From Novosphingobium sp. (GTDB taxonomy: Bacteria > Pseudomonadota > Alphaproteobacteria > Sphingomonadales > Sphingomonadaceae): a DNA stretch of 64,000 nt. The translations under genes and the position numbers were made by a program. Location: contig NZ_JAPZQX010000003.1 in assembly GCF_027531025.1 (NCBI RefSeq), positions 472,190 to 536,189 on the forward strand. Direction: 5' to 3'. Shown piece after piece: positions 1-9,175 of this stretch (its first letter is position 1; every line of letters starts with the position of its first letter). The notes beneath the pieces are model-generated. The model saw nothing but the letters and a program-made list of their open reading frames with translations, made no database searches and was not told where the DNA came from.

Positions 1-614
1 GAGCCATACTTGCGCTGGCGCCGCACCTGGTGACGCAGCTCTTCAACGCTGTCCCCGATCCCTTCTTCCTTTTCCGGCTTTTCCAGGGATGGCGGCAGGA
101 AAGTCGAATCGCAGTGCCCGCCGGTTGCGCCCAGGGCATAGCCCGCCGGCACGATCCGTGGCCCGATCACATAGCCTGCCGCAATCGCCTGCTTAAGGCC
201 CACGTCGTTGCGATTGCCCGAACCGACATTGCGGACGGTGGTGAACCCGGCGTCGAGCATTGCCCGGGCATTGCCCACGGCGGTCATGCCAAAGAAGCTG
301 TCGGTGAATTCCAGCCCGCGATAGCCGCCTATATCGGCGGGGCTATCAAGGTGAACGTGCATGTCGATGAACCCGGGCAGCACGGTCTTGCCCTTGAGGT
401 CGACGGTTTCGACCTCGCTCGACAGGCGGATCGTGCGGGCATCGGCAATCTGGGTAATCCGGCCGCTGTCATCCACGAAGATCGCGGGATGCTCGACATA
501 TCGGCCGGTCGCCACATCGAGATAGCGATCGGCGAGGATCACGCGGTCCTTGGCAAGGGCCGGGGCCGAAAGCGAACATGCGGCAACCGAAAGGGCAAGG
601 ACTAGGCGCTTCAT
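1..614 (-). CDS. Amidohydrolase family protein, secreted (3' end missing)
   Basis: This is a metal-dependent hydrolase of the amidohydrolase superfamily, probably periplasmic. Reading leftward from the ATG at 614, a signal peptide of about 21 residues ends at SAPALA. A small beta domain follows, and then LPGFIDMHVHL at residues 79-89, where His86 and His88 form the HxH metal-binding pair of the family. About 204 codons are present; the remaining metal ligands (Lys, two His, Asp) and the C-terminus lie beyond the left edge. The family includes imidazolonepropionase-like and prolidase-like enzymes, and the substrate cannot be told from this part. It is divergent from lon across about 170 bases in which no clear promoter was recognised. 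Confidence 0.85.
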   Translation of the reverse strand, partial: MKRLVLALSVAACSLSAPALAKDRVILADRYLDVATGRYVEHPAIFVDDSGRITQIADARTIRLSSEVETVDLKGKTVLPGFIDMHVHLDSPADIGGYRGLEFTDSFFGMTAVGNARAMLDAGFTTVRNVGSGNRNDVGLKQAIAAGYVIGPRIVPAGYALGATGGHCDSTFLPPSLEKPEKEEGIGDSVEELRHQVRRQRKYG

Positions 615-782
615 CGATCATTACTCCCCATCACAGTCAGCCTTTGATGCGGGCTTCAACCCGACTTGGCAATGGCGGGCCTTCCACAGGCAGGAAACCG
701 GCAGGCATTGCGCCAGCCCAAGGGCATGCCCATATCCTGCAGCAAGACCGGGATTCACCCGGATGGCGCCAGCTGGCGCCGG

Positions 783-3209
783 ATGAAGATGGAATTCGAA
801 ATGCACCTGCTGCCCTTGCTTCCCCTGCGCGACATCGTCGTGTTTCCCGGCATGGTCGTTCCGCTGTTTGTTGGCCGCGAGAAGTCGGTCGCGGCGCTGG
901 AATCGGCCATGGCTGGTGACAAGGACATCTTCCTGCTCGCCCAGCTCGATCCGGGCTGCGACGATCCCGATGGCGATGACCTTTACGAAGTCGGCGTGAT
1001 CGCGACGGTCCTGCAACTGCTTAAGCTGCCCGACGGCACCGTGCGGGTTCTGGTCGAGGCGCGGCAGCGCGCCCGGCTGGTCGACCTGCGGCAGGAAAGC
1101 GGTGCGAACGGCGAACTGATGGTTGCCGGGGTGGAGCCGATCGAACCGGTCGCGGCCAGCGGCAGCGAAGTCGAAGGGATGATGCGCAGCGTTGTCGAGG
1201 CCTTCGGCGAATATGCCAAGCTCAACAAGAAGCTGCCCCAGGACGCCGGCGAGAACCTTGGCGATATCGCCGATGCTTCGGCGCTGGCCGATGCGGTCGC
1301 CGCGCATATCCAAGCCAAAGTGGCCGACAAGCAGGCCATGCTGACCGAGGAAGATCCGCTCAAGCGGCTCGAAATGGCCTTTTCCTTCTTGGAAGGCGAA
1401 CTGGGCGTGCTGCAGGTTGAGCGGCGTATCCGCGGCCGCGTGAAGCGGCAGATGGAGAAGACCCAGCGCGAATATTACCTCAACGAACAGCTCAAGGCGA
1501 TCCAGCAGGAACTGGGCGGCGGCGACGATGGCGAAGCCAACGAGATCCAGGAACTGCAGGACAAGATCGACAAGCTGAAGCTGTCGAAGGAAGCCCGGGC
1601 CAAGGCCAATGCCGAGCTCAAGAAGCTGAAGACCATGCAGCCGATGAGCGCGGAAGCGACTGTGATCCGCAATTACCTCGACGTGCTGCTGGGCCTGCCC
1701 TGGGGCAAGAAGAGCAAGCTGAAGCGCGACATTCCGGCTGCCCAGGCGGTGCTGGACGATGACCACTATGCCCTCGACAAGGTCAAGGACCGGATCATCG
1801 AGTACCTCGCGGTCCAGGCGCGCACCAACAAGCTGAAGGGGCCGATCCTGTGCCTCGTCGGCCCGCCGGGCGTGGGCAAGACCTCGCTGGGCAAGTCGAT
1901 CGCCAAGGCGACCGGCCGCCAGTTCATCCGCCAGTCGCTGGGCGGCGTGCGCGACGAGGCCGAGATTCGCGGCCACCGCCGGACCTATATCGGTTCGCTG
2001 CCGGGCAAGATCGTCACCAACCTGCGCAAGGCCGGGACCAGCAATCCGCTGTTCCTGCTCGACGAGATCGACAAGCTGGGCCAGGACTTCCGGGGCGATC
2101 CGGCTTCGGCCCTGCTGGAAGTGCTCGATCCCGAACAGAACGCCAAGTTCCAGGATCACTATCTGGAACTGGATATCGACCTGTCGGACGTGATGTTCGT
2201 CTGCACGGCCAACAGCCTCAACCTGCCGCAGCCGCTGCTTGATCGGATGGAGATCATCCGGCTGGAAGGCTATACCGAGGACGAGAAGGTCGAGATTGCC
2301 GAACGGCACCTGGTGGCCAAGCAGGTCGAGGCCCACGGCCTCAAGCAGGGTGAGTTCACCCTGACCACCGAAGGGCTGCGTGACCTGATCCGCTACTACA
2401 CCCGCGAAGCCGGGGTGCGTACGCTGGAGCGCGAGATCGCCCGGCTGGCCCGCAAGAGCCTGCGGCAGATCCTTGAAGGCAAGGCGACTTCGGTCGTCAT
2501 CACGCCGCAGAACCTTGGCGAATACGCCGGGGTCCGCAAGTACCGCTTCGGCGAGGCCGAGGAAGAGCACCAGGTTGGTGCCATCACGGGCCTGGCCTGG
2601 ACCGAGGTGGGCGGCGAATTGCTGACCATCGAAAGCGTCACCGTGCCGGGCAAGGGTGGGATCAAGACCACCGGCAAGCTGGGTGAGGTGATGAACGAAA
2701 GCGTCCAGGCGGCCTTCAGCTTCGTCAAGTCCCGCTCGCCCGCCTATGGCATCAAGCCCAGCCTGATCGCGCGCAAGGACATCCATATCCACTTGCCCGA
2801 AGGGGCGGTGCCCAAGGACGGCCCCAGCGCCGGGATCGGCATGGTGACCTCGATCGTCTCGACCCTGACCGGCATCCCGGTGCGCAAGGACGTGGCGATG
2901 ACCGGTGAAGTCACCCTGCGTGGCCGGGTCCTCGCGATCGGTGGGCTGAAGGAAAAGCTGCTCGCGGCCCTGCGCGGCGGGATCAAGACCGTGCTGATCC
3001 CCGAGGACAACGTGAAGGACCTGGTGGAGCTGCCGGCGAACATCACCAGCAGTCTGGAAATCGTTCCGGTGGCCCATGTCGACGCGGTGCTGGAACGGGC
3101 CCTGGTGACCATGCCGGAGCCGATCGAGTGGACCGAAGCCGACGATCTGGCGACCCCGCCAGGCATGGTTCCGGGTGCCAGCACGGGCGAGGTCCCGACC
3201 GCGCATTGA
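783..3209 (+). CDS. lon: ATP-dependent protease La (Lon)
   Basis: Lon is a cytoplasmic AAA+ serine protease that degrades misfolded and regulatory proteins. From the chosen start it is 808 residues, close to the usual 800. The N-terminal substrate-binding domain begins with [14 protein letters not shown]. The Walker A motif GPPGVGKT has its Lys at residue 366, and the proteolytic domain carries KDGPSAG with catalytic Ser682 and [10 protein letters not shown] with the catalytic Lys about 43 residues later, so the Ser-Lys dyad is intact. The start is uncertain: ATGs at 783, 789 and 801 are all in frame and none has a strong Shine-Dalgarno sequence; 783 gives the best length. It is followed by hup, a common alphaproteobacterial gene order. 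Confidence 0.97.
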   Translation: MKMEFEMHLLPLLPLRDIVVFPGMVVPLFVGREKSVAALESAMAGDKDIFLLAQLDPGCDDPDGDDLYEVGVIATVLQLLKLPDGTVRVLVEARQRARLVDLRQESGANGELMVAGVEPIEPVAASGSEVEGMMRSVVEAFGEYAKLNKKLPQDAGENLGDIADASALADAVAAHIQAKVADKQAMLTEEDPLKRLEMAFSFLEGELGVLQVERRIRGRVKRQMEKTQREYYLNEQLKAIQQELGGGDDGEANEIQELQDKIDKLKLSKEARAKANAELKKLKTMQPMSAEATVIRNYLDVLLGLPWGKKSKLKRDIPAAQAVLDDDHYALDKVKDRIIEYLAVQARTNKLKGPILCLVGPPGVGKTSLGKSIAKATGRQFIRQSLGGVRDEAEIRGHRRTYIGSLPGKIVTNLRKAGTSNPLFLLDEIDKLGQDFRGDPASALLEVLDPEQNAKFQDHYLELDIDLSDVMFVCTANSLNLPQPLLDRMEIIRLEGYTEDEKVEIAERHLVAKQVEAHGLKQGEFTLTTEGLRDLIRYYTREAGVRTLEREIARLARKSLRQILEGKATSVVITPQNLGEYAGVRKYRFGEAEEEHQVGAITGLAWTEVGGELLTIESVTVPGKGGIKTTGKLGEVMNESVQAAFSFVKSRSPAYGIKPSLIARKDIHIHLPEGAVPKDGPSAGIGMVTSIVSTLTGIPVRKDVAMTGEVTLRGRVLAIGGLKEKLLAALRGGIKTVLIPEDNVKDLVELPANITSSLEIVPVAHVDAVLERALVTMPEPIEWTEADDLATPPGMVPGASTGEVPTAH

Positions 3210-3337
3210 TTCGCTGCAACCAGCCGGGATCGAGTCGCTGCATTGCAGCATCGCCCGGTTGGTCGCATTGCAGCGGTCAGTTGGTCGAAAATGGCGGGAA
3301 ACGGTGGATAATCGCGCCCGATTTCACAGCTTTCGCT

Positions 3338-3366
3338 TTGACAGTCCCCGGAAAAGCGGCTCAATT
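3338..3366 (+). promoter_or_regulatory. Putative sigma-70-type promoter of hup
   Basis: TTGACA at 3338-3343 is followed after 17 bases by TCAATT at 3361-3366. The -35 box is perfect and the -10 box is weak. It lies about 60 bases before the hup start codon, so hup can be transcribed independently of lon. Inferred from sequence only. Confidence 0.4.
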
Positions 3367-3427
3367 CCGCCAGCTTTTCGAGGCGAATCAAACCAAACAC
3401 CAATTCCTGAAACGTAGGGGGTTTCCC

Positions 3428-3700
3428 ATGAACAAGAACGACCTGATCAGCGCCGTCGCCGACGCCAGCGGCCTCACCAAGAGCGATGCCACCAAGGCCG
3501 TCGAAGGCGTTTTCGACGCGATCACCGGCGCCCTGAAGAAGGGTGATGAAGTGCGCCTCGTTGGCTTCGGCACCTTCTCGGTCGCCAAGCGCAAGGCTTC
3601 GACCGGCCGCAACCCGCGCACTGGCGAGCCGATGAAGATCAAGGCTTCGGCCCAGCCGAAGTTCAAGGCGGGCAAGGGTCTCAAGGACGCTGTGAACTAA
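3428..3700 (+). CDS. hup: HU-type DNA-binding protein
   Basis: This is a histone-like nucleoid protein of 90 residues that binds and bends DNA as a dimer. It opens with MNKNDLISAVADASGL and carries the family signature around GFGTFSVAKRKASTGRNPRTGEP, the beta-ribbon arm that inserts into the minor groove. Length and ending (KAGKGLKDAVN) are typical of HU beta. The ATG at 3428 is preceded by AGGGGG at a good distance. It has its own likely promoter (3338-3366) and a strong downstream hairpin (3748-3778), so it appears to be a monocistronic unit after lon. IHF is excluded by the HU-like arm sequence and length. Confidence 0.97.
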   Translation: MNKNDLISAVADASGLTKSDATKAVEGVFDAITGALKKGDEVRLVGFGTFSVAKRKASTGRNPRTGEPMKIKASAQPKFKAGKGLKDAVN

Positions 3701-3747
3701 GCAGCGCTTCCGGCGACCGCAACGCCTCGCGGTCGGCCCAGCCAAGG

Positions 3748-3778
3748 ACGCCGCGCTTGCCATTGGCAGGCGCGGCGT
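3748..3778 (+). terminator. Hairpin terminator after hup
   Basis: A stem of 14 base pairs (one G-T pair) around a three-base loop ATT spans 3748-3778; the arms begin ACGCCGCGC and end GCGCGGCGT. A short T-rich stretch (TTAGGCTTTT) follows. The position 48 bases after the hup stop fits an intrinsic terminator. Confidence 0.7.
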
Positions 3779-3847
3779 TAGGCTTTTCGGGCACGGCGAA
3801 GCGGGCAGGGTGGACGATTGGTGCTGGCGGCCCTATATCGCTCGGAG

Positions 3848-4126
3848 ATGACACGCATTCTCCTTGCCATTTTGGCCCTGATGACGGGGCTTGTCGCGCA
3901 GGCCGGTCCGGCCCAGGCGCGGATGAATGGCGCCGCGGAGACAGAGATCGGCGCGTCTGACAACTCGCGCAGTGCAGCCCGTACTTCCGCGACCCAGGGC
4001 CAGCCAATCGACGCGCCGGTCGCGCAAAAGGAACGGCGCGAGCGCGACGCGCAGCGCGTGCGTCCGGCACGGGGCCGCGTCTTCATTCCGTCCGTATTGC
4101 TGGGTGTCGATCGCGCGCTGGAATAG
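3848..4126 (+). CDS. Small secreted protein of unknown function
   Basis: The ATG at 3848 gives 92 residues. Residues 1-24 form a clear signal peptide (TRILLAILALMTGLVAQAGPAQA). The mature part is short, rich in Ala, Arg, Ser and Gln, and has a basic stretch (QKERRERDAQRVRPARGR) before a hydrophobic end. No known domain is recognised. It sits alone between the hup terminator and secA. A Sec-exported polypeptide with a low-complexity mature part is what can be seen; no function is proposed. Confidence 0.55.
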   Translation: MTRILLAILALMTGLVAQAGPAQARMNGAAETEIGASDNSRSAARTSATQGQPIDAPVAQKERRERDAQRVRPARGRVFIPSVLLGVDRALE

Positions 4127-4212
4127 CGTCGGCTGAATTGCCCCAAGATCGCGCTGCGGCCTGATTGCGGTCGTGCGCCAATGCCTGTTCATCCAATCAG
4201 TGGAATCATCCT

Positions 4213-6918
4213 ATGCTCGGCGCCATTGCCAAGGCCATTTTCGGCTCGTCCAACGATCGTTACGTCAAGTCGCTCGACAAGATCGTTCGCCAGATCAACG
4301 CTTTCGAACCAACCATCGCGGCGCTGACCGATGAAGAACTGGCGGCCCAGACCGACAAGTTCCGCCGCCAGCTGGACGAGGGCAAGACTCTCGAGGATAT
4401 CCTGCCCGAAGCCTTTGCCACCGTGCGCGAGGCCGGCAAGCGCCGCATGGGGATGCGCCACTTCGATGTGCAGATGATCGGCGGGATCGTGCTGCACCGG
4501 GGCGAGATCGCGGAAATGCGCACCGGCGAGGGCAAGACCCTGGTTGCGACGGTCGCGGTCTATCTCAATGCGCTGGAGGGCAAGGGGGTTCATGTCGTCA
4601 CCGTCAACGACTACCTGGCCAAGCGCGACGCGGAGTGGATGGGGCAGATCTATCGTTTCCTCGGCCTGACGGTGGGGGTGATTGTCCCCAACCTCAGCGA
4701 GGATGAGCGGCGAGCCGCCTATAACTGCGACATCACCTACGCGACCAACAACGAGCTGGGCTTCGATTACCTGCGCGACAACATGAAGCAGGAGCGGGGC
4801 CAGATGGTGCACCGCCCGTTCAACTTCGCGATCGTCGACGAGGTGGACTCGATCCTGATCGACGAAGCCCGTACGCCGCTGATCATCTCCGGTCCGACCG
4901 ATGACAAGAGCGAGATGTACGTAGCGGTCGACGCGATCGTGAAGCAGATCAGCGAAGAGCATTACGACAAGGACGAGAAGACCAAGAGCATCACCCTGAC
5001 CGAAGACGGGGTCGAATGGGCCGAGCGCCAGCTTGAGGCGGCTGGCCTGCTGGTCGGCTCGAACCTCTACGATGTCGAGAATACCCAGGTCGTCCACCAC
5101 CTTGACCAGAGCCTCAAGGCCAACGTGATGTTCAAGCGGGACATCGACTATATCGTGAAGGACGGGAAGGTCGTCATCATCGACGAGTTCACCGGGCGCA
5201 TGATGGATGGCCGCCGCTGGTCCAATGGCCTGCACCAGGCGGTGGAAGCCAAGGAAGGGGTGCGGATCGAGCCCGAGAACCAGACCATGGCCTCGATCAC
5301 CTTCCAGAACTATTTCCGCATGTACCCCAAGCTGGCGGGTATGACCGGGACCGCTGCGACCGAGGCGGCCGAATTCTTCGACATCTACCGGATGAACGTG
5401 GTGACCATTCCCACCAACGTGCCGGTGCAGCGGATCGACGAGGAAGACGAATTCTACAAGAACACCGCCGACAAGTTCCAGGCGATTGCCCGCCTGATCC
5501 GCGAAAAGAACGAGATCGGCCAGCCGGTGCTGGTCGGCACCGTGTCGATCGAGAAGTCGGAGCTGCTTTCCGACTATCTCAACAAGGAAGGGGTGAAGCA
5601 CAACGTGCTCAATGCCCGCTTCCACGAAATGGAAGCCCACATCGTGGCCCAGGCAGGCCGGCTTGGTGCGGTAACCATTGCCACTAACATGGCCGGGCGC
5701 GGGACCGACATCAAACTGGGCGGCAACGCCGAGTTCCGGATCGATGACGAACTCAGGGACATGCCCGAAGGGGCTGAGCGCGATGCCGCCGTGGCGAAGA
5801 TCGAAGCTGAGGTCGAAGCCGAAAAGCAGCAGGTGCTGGCCGCCGGCGGCCTGTGCGTGATCGGGACCGAACGGCACGAAAGCCGCCGCATCGACAACCA
5901 GCTGCGGGGCCGTTCGGGTCGCCAGGGTGACCCGGGGCTGAGCAAGTTCTATCTCTGCCTCGAGGATGACCTGCTGCGGATCTTCGGACCCGACACGCTG
6001 TTCTCCAAGATGATGAATTCGAACCTTGCCGATGGCGAGGCGATCGGGTCGCGGTGGCTCTCGAAGGCGATTGAGACCGCGCAGAAGAAGGTCGAGGCGC
6101 GCAACTACGACATCCGCAAGCAGGTCGTCGAATACGACAACGTCATGAACGACCAGCGCAAGGTGATCTACGAGCAGCGCGCCGACATCATGGATGCCGA
6201 AGCGATCGACGACGTGGTGATCGACATGCGCCACGATACCGTCAACGCGCTGGTCGGACTGGCCTGTCCGCCCAATTCCTATCCGGAGCAGTGGGACATC
6301 GAGGGCCTGCAGCTGCGGGTGGGCGAGGTACTGGGGCTCGACGCGCCGATCAGTGAATGGCTGCAGGAAGACGGGCTCGAGCCTGAAACCATCGAGGAGC
6401 GCCTCGTCGCGCTGGCCGATGAAAAGGCTGCGGCCAAGATTGGCGAAGATGCTGCGATCTGGCGCCAGGTTGAAAAGCAGGTGCTGCTGGAACGTCTCGA
6501 CCATTACTGGAAGGAGCACCTGGCGACGCTGGATGCCCTGCGTCAGGTGGTGTTCCTGCGCGCCTATGCCCAGAAGCAGCCGATCAACGAATACAAGCAG
6601 GAAGCCTTTGGCCTGTTCGAGAAGATGCTGGAGAGGATCCGCGAGGACGTGACCCGCATCCTGATGAACAGCGAACTGCGGATGCCCGATCCGATCGACC
6701 TGCCGGAACTGCCGGACTTCCTGACCAGCCACATCGATCCGTTCAGCGGCGAGAACGATTCTGTCTCGACGCCCGGGGCCATGGCAATGATGGGTGCGCT
6801 GGGCACCGGTGCAGCGGCGGCAGAGGATCCCTATGCCTCGATGGGCCTGTCGCGCAATGCGCAGTGCCCCTGTGGTTCGGGCCAGAAGTACAAACACTGC
6901 CACGGCGCAGCGAACTAG
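4213..6918 (+). CDS. secA: Preprotein translocase ATPase SecA
   Basis: SecA is the motor ATPase that drives unfolded preproteins through the SecYEG channel. At 901 residues it has the normal length. The Walker A motif MRTGEGKTL places its Lys at residue 108, the [20 protein letters not shown] stretch carries the DEAD-like Walker B, and [14 protein letters not shown] is the nucleotide-binding-domain-2 motif. The extreme C-terminus holds the zinc-binding CxCxGx(8)CH element ([14 protein letters not shown]) that contacts SecB and lipids. The start at 4213 ([11 protein letters not shown]) matches the conserved SecA N-terminus; longer readings would add unrelated residues. Confidence 0.98.
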   Translation: MLGAIAKAIFGSSNDRYVKSLDKIVRQINAFEPTIAALTDEELAAQTDKFRRQLDEGKTLEDILPEAFATVREAGKRRMGMRHFDVQMIGGIVLHRGEIAEMRTGEGKTLVATVAVYLNALEGKGVHVVTVNDYLAKRDAEWMGQIYRFLGLTVGVIVPNLSEDERRAAYNCDITYATNNELGFDYLRDNMKQERGQMVHRPFNFAIVDEVDSILIDEARTPLIISGPTDDKSEMYVAVDAIVKQISEEHYDKDEKTKSITLTEDGVEWAERQLEAAGLLVGSNLYDVENTQVVHHLDQSLKANVMFKRDIDYIVKDGKVVIIDEFTGRMMDGRRWSNGLHQAVEAKEGVRIEPENQTMASITFQNYFRMYPKLAGMTGTAATEAAEFFDIYRMNVVTIPTNVPVQRIDEEDEFYKNTADKFQAIARLIREKNEIGQPVLVGTVSIEKSELLSDYLNKEGVKHNVLNARFHEMEAHIVAQAGRLGAVTIATNMAGRGTDIKLGGNAEFRIDDELRDMPEGAERDAAVAKIEAEVEAEKQQVLAAGGLCVIGTERHESRRIDNQLRGRSGRQGDPGLSKFYLCLEDDLLRIFGPDTLFSKMMNSNLADGEAIGSRWLSKAIETAQKKVEARNYDIRKQVVEYDNVMNDQRKVIYEQRADIMDAEAIDDVVIDMRHDTVNALVGLACPPNSYPEQWDIEGLQLRVGEVLGLDAPISEWLQEDGLEPETIEERLVALADEKAAAKIGEDAAIWRQVEKQVLLERLDHYWKEHLATLDALRQVVFLRAYAQKQPINEYKQEAFGLFEKMLERIREDVTRILMNSELRMPDPIDLPELPDFLTSHIDPFSGENDSVSTPGAMAMMGALGTGAAAAEDPYASMGLSRNAQCPCGSGQKYKHCHGAAN

Positions 6919-6959
6919 GACCGCCGACGGGCGCGGCGCTGATGGTGGAGGGCTGAGCG

Positions 6960-7694
6960 ATGGGCCTGCTCACGCTCGGCTTCTTCGCAACCGCGCTGCT
7001 TTACGCCTCGGTCGGGTTCGGGGGTGGATCGACTTACAGCGCCCTGCTGGCGCTGGCGGAATTCGATTATCGCCTGCTGCCGATTGTCAGCCTGGCCTGC
7101 AATATCCTGGTCGTGACCGGCAGCACGATCCGCTTTGGGCGGGCCGGGCTGGTGCCGTGGCGGCGGGCGCTGACCTTGTCGTTGATTGCAGCGCCGCTGG
7201 CCTTCCTCGGTGGGCTGACCCCGATCAGGGAAGAAACGTTTCTGTTCATTCTGGGGCTTTGCCTGGTCCTGGCCGGACTGGCGCTGTTTCTGCCGCGGGC
7301 GCCAGAACGTGAAAGCGAGCCGGCCGTTGCGGCGCGCTGGATGGGCCTGGCCGCGGGGCCGTTGGGATATCTGGCCGGCCTGGTGGGAATTGGCGGAGGC
7401 ATCTTCCTGGCCCCCTTGCTGCACCTCACCCGCTGGGCCCGTGCAAGGGAAATCGCGGCCACCGCGAGCCTGTTCATCCTGATCAATTCGATTGCCGGGC
7501 TGGCGGGGCAGCTTGCCAAGAATGGTCCCGAGCGGTTCGGGGAGGCGCTGGGAGGAGCCTTGCCACTGCTGGTTGCGGTTGTGATCGGCGGGCAACTGGG
7601 CAGCCTCGCGGCCCAACGGCTGTTGCCGGACTGGCTGATCCGCTGGCTGACCGCAGGCCTGACGATCTGGGTGGGCGGGCGCCTGCTGGTCTGA
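6960..7694 (+). CDS. TauE/SafE-family membrane transporter
   Basis: This 244-residue polytopic inner-membrane protein has about seven or eight hydrophobic segments and two repeated halves, each with a glycine-rich loop (VGFGGGSTY near residue 17; LVGIGGGIFLAPLLH near residue 142). This is the TauE/SafE (DUF81) architecture, a family linked to export of sulfite, sulfonates or other organic anions. GGAGGG-like sequence (GGAGGGCTGAGCG) precedes the ATG. It begins 41 bases after secA but has no functional link with it. The transported substrate cannot be inferred from the sequence. Confidence 0.88.
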   Translation: MGLLTLGFFATALLYASVGFGGGSTYSALLALAEFDYRLLPIVSLACNILVVTGSTIRFGRAGLVPWRRALTLSLIAAPLAFLGGLTPIREETFLFILGLCLVLAGLALFLPRAPERESEPAVAARWMGLAAGPLGYLAGLVGIGGGIFLAPLLHLTRWARAREIAATASLFILINSIAGLAGQLAKNGPERFGEALGGALPLLVAVVIGGQLGSLAAQRLLPDWLIRWLTAGLTIWVGGRLLV

Positions 7695-7698
7695 TTCC

Positions 7699-7983
7699 CT
7701 AGCGCAGCCGCTCGATCAAGCTGCGGACCGGTGCGGGAGAATGCCACAAAGCAATCGCCAGCACTGCCGTTAGTCCGACAGCGAACAGCGCCATTGCCAA
7801 GGGGATCGTGATCCCGCAGGTCAACCCTCCGATCAACGAAAGGGACGCGTAACCGGCCGATACGATCTTGACCGCGCGATAACCTGACATTGTCAGGTCG
7901 AAACCGGGTTCAAGCAGAAACAACAGCAGCAACTGTGCGGAAATCTGAAGGAGCAAAGCTGCGATGAAAGCCGATAACGCCAA
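7699..7983 (-). CDS. Small three-helix membrane protein, function unknown
   Basis: This 94-residue protein consists almost entirely of hydrophobic segments (about residues 4-24, 38-58 and 62-82) with a short basic C-terminal tail. No motif is recognised. It converges with the TauE-like gene, leaving four bases between the stops. The 165 bases upstream of it, up to tRNA-Asn, are noticeably poorer in G+C than the surroundings and contain no gene I can support. It may be a real gene, but the lack of a recognised family keeps confidence moderate. Confidence 0.5.
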   Translation of the reverse strand: MALSAFIAALLLQISAQLLLLFLLEPGFDLTMSGYRAVKIVSAGYASLSLIGGLTCGITIPLAMALFAVGLTAVLAIALWHSPAPVRSLIERLR

Positions 7984-8147
7984 CGTTTATCCCACCCTGC
8001 TTGCTGGGCATGGCTAATTGTAACCATTTGTCGCAGAATGTAGCGTCACGCAACAGAGAGTAAAGCTGGTAAAGTCACTTAGCTAAAAGTCGTCGCACCG
8101 AGGGACATGCGATCGATGCGGCTTAGCCTAACAATGTGCAGGAAAAG

Positions 8148-8222
8148 TGGCTCCCTGAGTAGGATTCGAACCTACGGCCGCTCGATTAACAGTCGAGAGC
8201 TCTACCGCTGAGCTATCAGGGA
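8148..8222 (-). tRNA. tRNA-Asn (GTT)
   Basis: Read leftward from 8222, the sequence folds as a 75-nt cloverleaf including an encoded CCA (8148-8150). The acceptor stem TCCCTGA pairs with TCAGGGA, the T arm contains GTTCGAATC, and the anticodon loop TGTTAAT gives anticodon GTT (8188-8190 on the complementary strand). Confidence 0.97.
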
Positions 8223-8250
8223 GCAGTCCCGTTTCCGGGACAGGAGCGCG

Positions 8251-8278
8251 CCTATAACAGCGCTTTTCGGTTTGGCAA
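8251..8278 (-). promoter_or_regulatory. Promoter of tRNA-Asn
   Basis: On the minus strand TTGCCA (8278-8273) is separated by 16 bases from TATAGG (8256-8251), followed by the G+C-rich stretch CGCGCTCCTG before the tRNA. The same arrangement precedes tRNA-Pro, which supports the call. Confidence 0.65.
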
Positions 8279-8290
8279 GCGGGTGAAAGC

Positions 8291-9070
8291 CTAGAACTGG
8301 AACTGCTCGGAAAAAATCCGTTCCTCAAGCGTCTTGCCCGGATCGAACAGCAGGGTCAGCGCCTGGTCCGGTGCAGCACGCACCTTTACCGCCAGGATAT
8401 CGCGCAGTTCCTTCTGGTCGGCCACGGCCGCCACGGGCCGCTTTAGCGGGTCGAGTACGCGAAAATCGATCACGTAATGATCGGGCAGGATCGCACCGCG
8501 CCAACGGCGGGGGCGGAACGGGCTGATCGGGGTCAGGGCCAGCATGGCCGAACCCAGCGGCAAGATCGGGCCATTGGCAGAAAGGTTGTAGGCGGTCGAT
8601 CCGGCCGGTGTGGCCACCAGGATGCCGTCGCAGGCCAGATCCGGCACCCGGACCTTGCCGTTCACCGAAACTTCGAGCCGCGCGGTCTGCCGCGTTTCGC
8701 GCAGCAGCGAGACCTCGTTGATCGCGTAAAAGCTCTCTTCCGTCCCCTTGCCGGTGGTGGCGGTCATTTCGAGCGGCGCAACCGCAATGCGGCGGGCCTT
8801 CGCGACGCGCTCAGCCAGGGTGCGCTTGCCCGAAGGATTGTTCATCAGAAAGCCGACAGTGCCCTGATTGACGCCGTATGCGGGGAGGACCCGCCCGCCG
8901 TCGAGCATGTGGTGCAGGGTCTGCAGCATGAAACCGTCACCACCCAGCACGACAGCGGCATCGGCCTGATCCTCGGGCACGAACTCTTCGCGCCCGCGAA
9001 GTGCGACGGCGGCTTCCTGAGCGCGCTCGCTGTCGGAGACAAACAGGGCAAGACGGGGTGCAGCAGCCAT
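8291..9070 (-). CDS. nadK: NAD kinase
   Basis: NAD kinase phosphorylates NAD to NADP in the cytoplasm. The 259-residue protein shows the conserved GGDG nucleotide-binding motif (VVLGGDGFMLQTLH), the NEVSL motif, and the glycine/serine-rich ATPAGSTAYNLSANGPI loop. Length fits the short alphaproteobacterial form. The start is ambiguous: ATG at 9070 (MAAAPRLALFVSD) or ATG at 9085 (MHPLIMAAAP), neither with a strong ribosome-binding site. It is divergent from the EAL gene and ends just before tRNA-Asn. Confidence 0.95.
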   Translation of the reverse strand: MAAAPRLALFVSDSERAQEAAVALRGREEFVPEDQADAAVVLGGDGFMLQTLHHMLDGGRVLPAYGVNQGTVGFLMNNPSGKRTLAERVAKARRIAVAPLEMTATTGKGTEESFYAINEVSLLRETRQTARLEVSVNGKVRVPDLACDGILVATPAGSTAYNLSANGPILPLGSAMLALTPISPFRPRRWRGAILPDHYVIDFRVLDPLKRPVAAVADQKELRDILAVKVRAAPDQALTLLFDPGKTLEERIFSEQFQF

Positions 9071-9175
9071 GATGAGGGGGTGCATATGGCGCGCGGGCTG
9101 CTTTGGCAACGCCAAGCGCGGGAATCCGGAAGGCGGGCAAGGGTTTGGTAGGGCCATCATGATAGACAGCCGGGA

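Noticed and set aside
621..3251. An 876-codon open frame on the minus strand across lon, with similar long frames opposite secA, mfd and tkt
   Set aside because: High G+C coding DNA leaves long stop-free antisense frames. Their translations are rich in His, Gln, Arg and Gly without any recognisable domain, while the sense strands encode clear families.
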